NCBI GenBank assembly: GCA_016213595.1 | Contig: JACRAA010000155.1 | Coordinates: forward strand, 1-8,103 | Length of the DNA stretch: 8,103 bases | From: Actinomycetota bacterium | Lineage (GTDB): Bacteria > Actinomycetota > Actinomycetes > Propionibacteriales > Propionibacteriaceae | Direction: 5' to 3' | Shown: positions 7,437 to 8,103 of the stretch, piece by piece | Layout of the letters: every line of letters begins with the position of its first letter | How positions within the stretch are numbered: the stretch's first letter is position 1 | The notes under the pieces: model-generated | What the model was told of the DNA's origin: nothing | Seen by the model: only the letters and a program-made list of their open reading frames with translations | The model's database searches: none | Translations under genes and position numbers: made by a program

Positions 7437-7467
7437 AGCCTAGTGCACTCGCCTCGCGGCCTGTCCG
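7437..7467 (-). promoter_or_regulatory. Candidate promoter for the DUF948-alaS-aro operon
   Basis: On the minus strand a TAGGCT hexamer (7442-7437) fits the actinobacterial -10 pattern TAnnnT. A CGGACA (7467-7462), sharing GACA with TTGACA, lies 19 nt upstream as a possible -35. Transcription would begin near 7430, giving a leader of about 30-35 nt before the ATG at 7396. This is the only gap over 35 bp in the window, which supports a promoter here, but the -35 is weak and its spacing long. The leader also holds the 8-bp palindrome GAGATCTC at 7418-7425; I cannot say it is an operator. Confidence 0.4.
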
Positions 7468-7494
7468 CCCAAGCATCCCGCCTGCTGACGAGGG

Positions 7495-7524
7495 GATCGC
7501 CGGCGTCAGCGTCGCCCGGCGATC
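7495..7524 (-). terminator. Hairpin across the stop codon of the AhpD-like gene; possible terminator
   Basis: GATCGCCGG at 7495-7503 and CCGGCGATC at 7516-7524 form a perfect 9-bp inverted repeat with a 12-nt loop. In the transcript the 5' arm is the codons for the last Ile-Ala-Gly residues, the TGA stop (7508-7506) is in the loop, and the 3' arm follows the stop. There is no T tract afterwards (CCCCTCGTC), so it would be a tail-less terminator, a kind reported in actinobacteria, or an RNA-stabilising structure. Its place between the AhpD-like gene and the candidate promoter fits a transcription-unit boundary. Confidence 0.45.
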
Positions 7525-8078
7525 TCACAGGTGTCGGAGAAGCCTGCCGCTGCCACGCCGAGCCCGCGGATCAGCCGTGCCCACGCGTTGACCTGCGCCG
7601 TGGTTGTCGCCAGGACGACGACCTCGCGCGGGGTGAAGACAGCCGTCACCTCGTCGAGAACGTCACCGGGCAGCGCCGGCGTCATCGACAGCGCGGCCGC
7701 GTAGCGGGCAGCCAGTCGCTCCAGCTCCGTGACGGACTCCGGCCACGCGGGGTCCTCTCCCCCGGCCTGCCGCGCCAGCGCCCGTACCTCCTCGTCGGTG
7801 AGGCGGTTGCGCTCCTTGCCCATCCCGTTGAGGTCGATGCAGAACGGACAGTCGACGGCGAGGGAGGCGACGAGCCGTACGACCTGGAGCAGCCGCGCGT
7901 CGAGGCGCCCGTCGCGGTGGGCGACGAGGGACTCCATGAGACCGAAGCCGAGGGCAGCCCTGGGGTACCAGACCAGGAGCCTCGCCGGCTCGAGCCGGCG
8001 GCGCACGACGCGCTCCGCCAGGGCGACACCCGCGCGGAGGACCAGGTTCGGACCGGGTGGTGCGGGGATTGCAGCCAT
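7506..8078 (-). CDS. Carboxymuconolactone decarboxylase / AhpD-like family protein
   Basis: A 190-aa all-helical protein of the CMD/AhpD superfamily. The family mark is the Cys pair in DCPFCIDLN (C77 and C80) at the start of a helix, with upstream basic residues at R63 and R68. A second conserved segment VNAWARLIRGLGV lies at 163-175, and the ending GFSDTC at 179-184 is typical of this CMD subgroup. In AhpD-type peroxidases the pair is CxxCxxxH; here the position of the His is Asn84, so peroxidase activity should not be assumed. True gamma-carboxymuconolactone decarboxylase is also unlikely: no protocatechuate-pathway gene is nearby. A thiol-redox or peroxide-stress role is the reasonable guess. 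The ATG at 8078 has GGAGA about 5 nt upstream. It points the same way as the operon downstream but is separated by about 110 bp and a hairpin, so it is probably its own unit. Confidence 0.88.
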   Translation of the reverse strand: MAAIPAPPGPNLVLRAGVALAERVVRRRLEPARLLVWYPRAALGFGLMESLVAHRDGRLDARLLQVVRLVASLAVDCPFCIDLNGMGKERNRLTDEEVRALARQAGGEDPAWPESVTELERLAARYAAALSMTPALPGDVLDEVTAVFTPREVVVLATTTAQVNAWARLIRGLGVAAAGFSDTCEIAGRR

Positions 8079-8103
8079 GGGGGTCTCCGCTCTAGTCGTG
8101 GGC

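Noticed and set aside
7397..7528. Upstream extension of the DUF948 frame into the AhpD-like gene
   Set aside because: The added residues are not hydrophobic or conserved in type, and the ATG at 7396 has a clear ribosome-binding site and leads directly to the membrane helix.
1..8103. Mobile elements, CRISPR arrays, tRNA or rRNA genes, riboswitches and novel defence systems
   Set aside because: Nearly all bases belong to conserved housekeeping genes in a familiar order. I saw no spaced direct repeats, transposase, integrase, tRNA-like fold or composition break.

Overview
The window looks like a piece of a high-GC actinobacterial chromosome. GC is very high throughout, GTG starts are common, and the order alaS - ruvX - mltG - aroE - aroC - aroK is a familiar actinobacterial core-genome arrangement. 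The protein wording suggests Micrococcales or a close relative, but that is an inference from memory, not a search. Every supported gene lies on the minus strand, so transcription runs from high to low coordinates.

In transcription order: (1) 8078-7506, a carboxymuconolactone decarboxylase/AhpD-like protein with a CxxC pair. Its stop codon sits in the loop of a perfect 9-bp inverted repeat. (2) A gap of about 110 bp (7397-7505) with a candidate promoter. (3) 7396-6718, two small single-pass membrane proteins (DUF948 type and a DUF6167-like protein) 1 bp apart. (4) 6684-4027, alanyl-tRNA synthetase. (5) 4030-3542, the RuvX/YqgF Holliday-junction resolvase-like nuclease. (6) 3545-2412, the peptidoglycan lytic transglycosylase MltG. 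(7) 2418-1588 aroE, 1574-378 aroC and 381-1 aroK (3' end outside the window), three enzymes of the shikimate pathway; aroB would be the usual next gene.

From the DUF948 gene onward the genes are separated by at most 33 bp. From alaS onward four of the five junctions overlap (CTGA, GTGA, a 7-bp overlap, GTGA), so the stretch is best read as one operon with translational coupling. It joins translation (AlaS), DNA repair or RNA processing (RuvX), cell-wall glycan termination (MltG) and aromatic amino acid synthesis. AroE reduces 3-dehydroshikimate to shikimate, AroK phosphorylates shikimate, and AroC makes chorismate after the EPSP synthase step, which is encoded elsewhere.

This is mostly an ordinary housekeeping region. 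I found no mobile element, CRISPR array, RNA gene or new system. The most useful observation is that ruvX has no ATG, GTG or TTG codon able to give an intact protein, and probably starts at a CTG overlapping the alaS stop. The remaining points are modest: the stop-codon hairpin, the uncharacterised membrane-protein pair before alaS, and odd cysteines in MltG and the AhpD-like protein.
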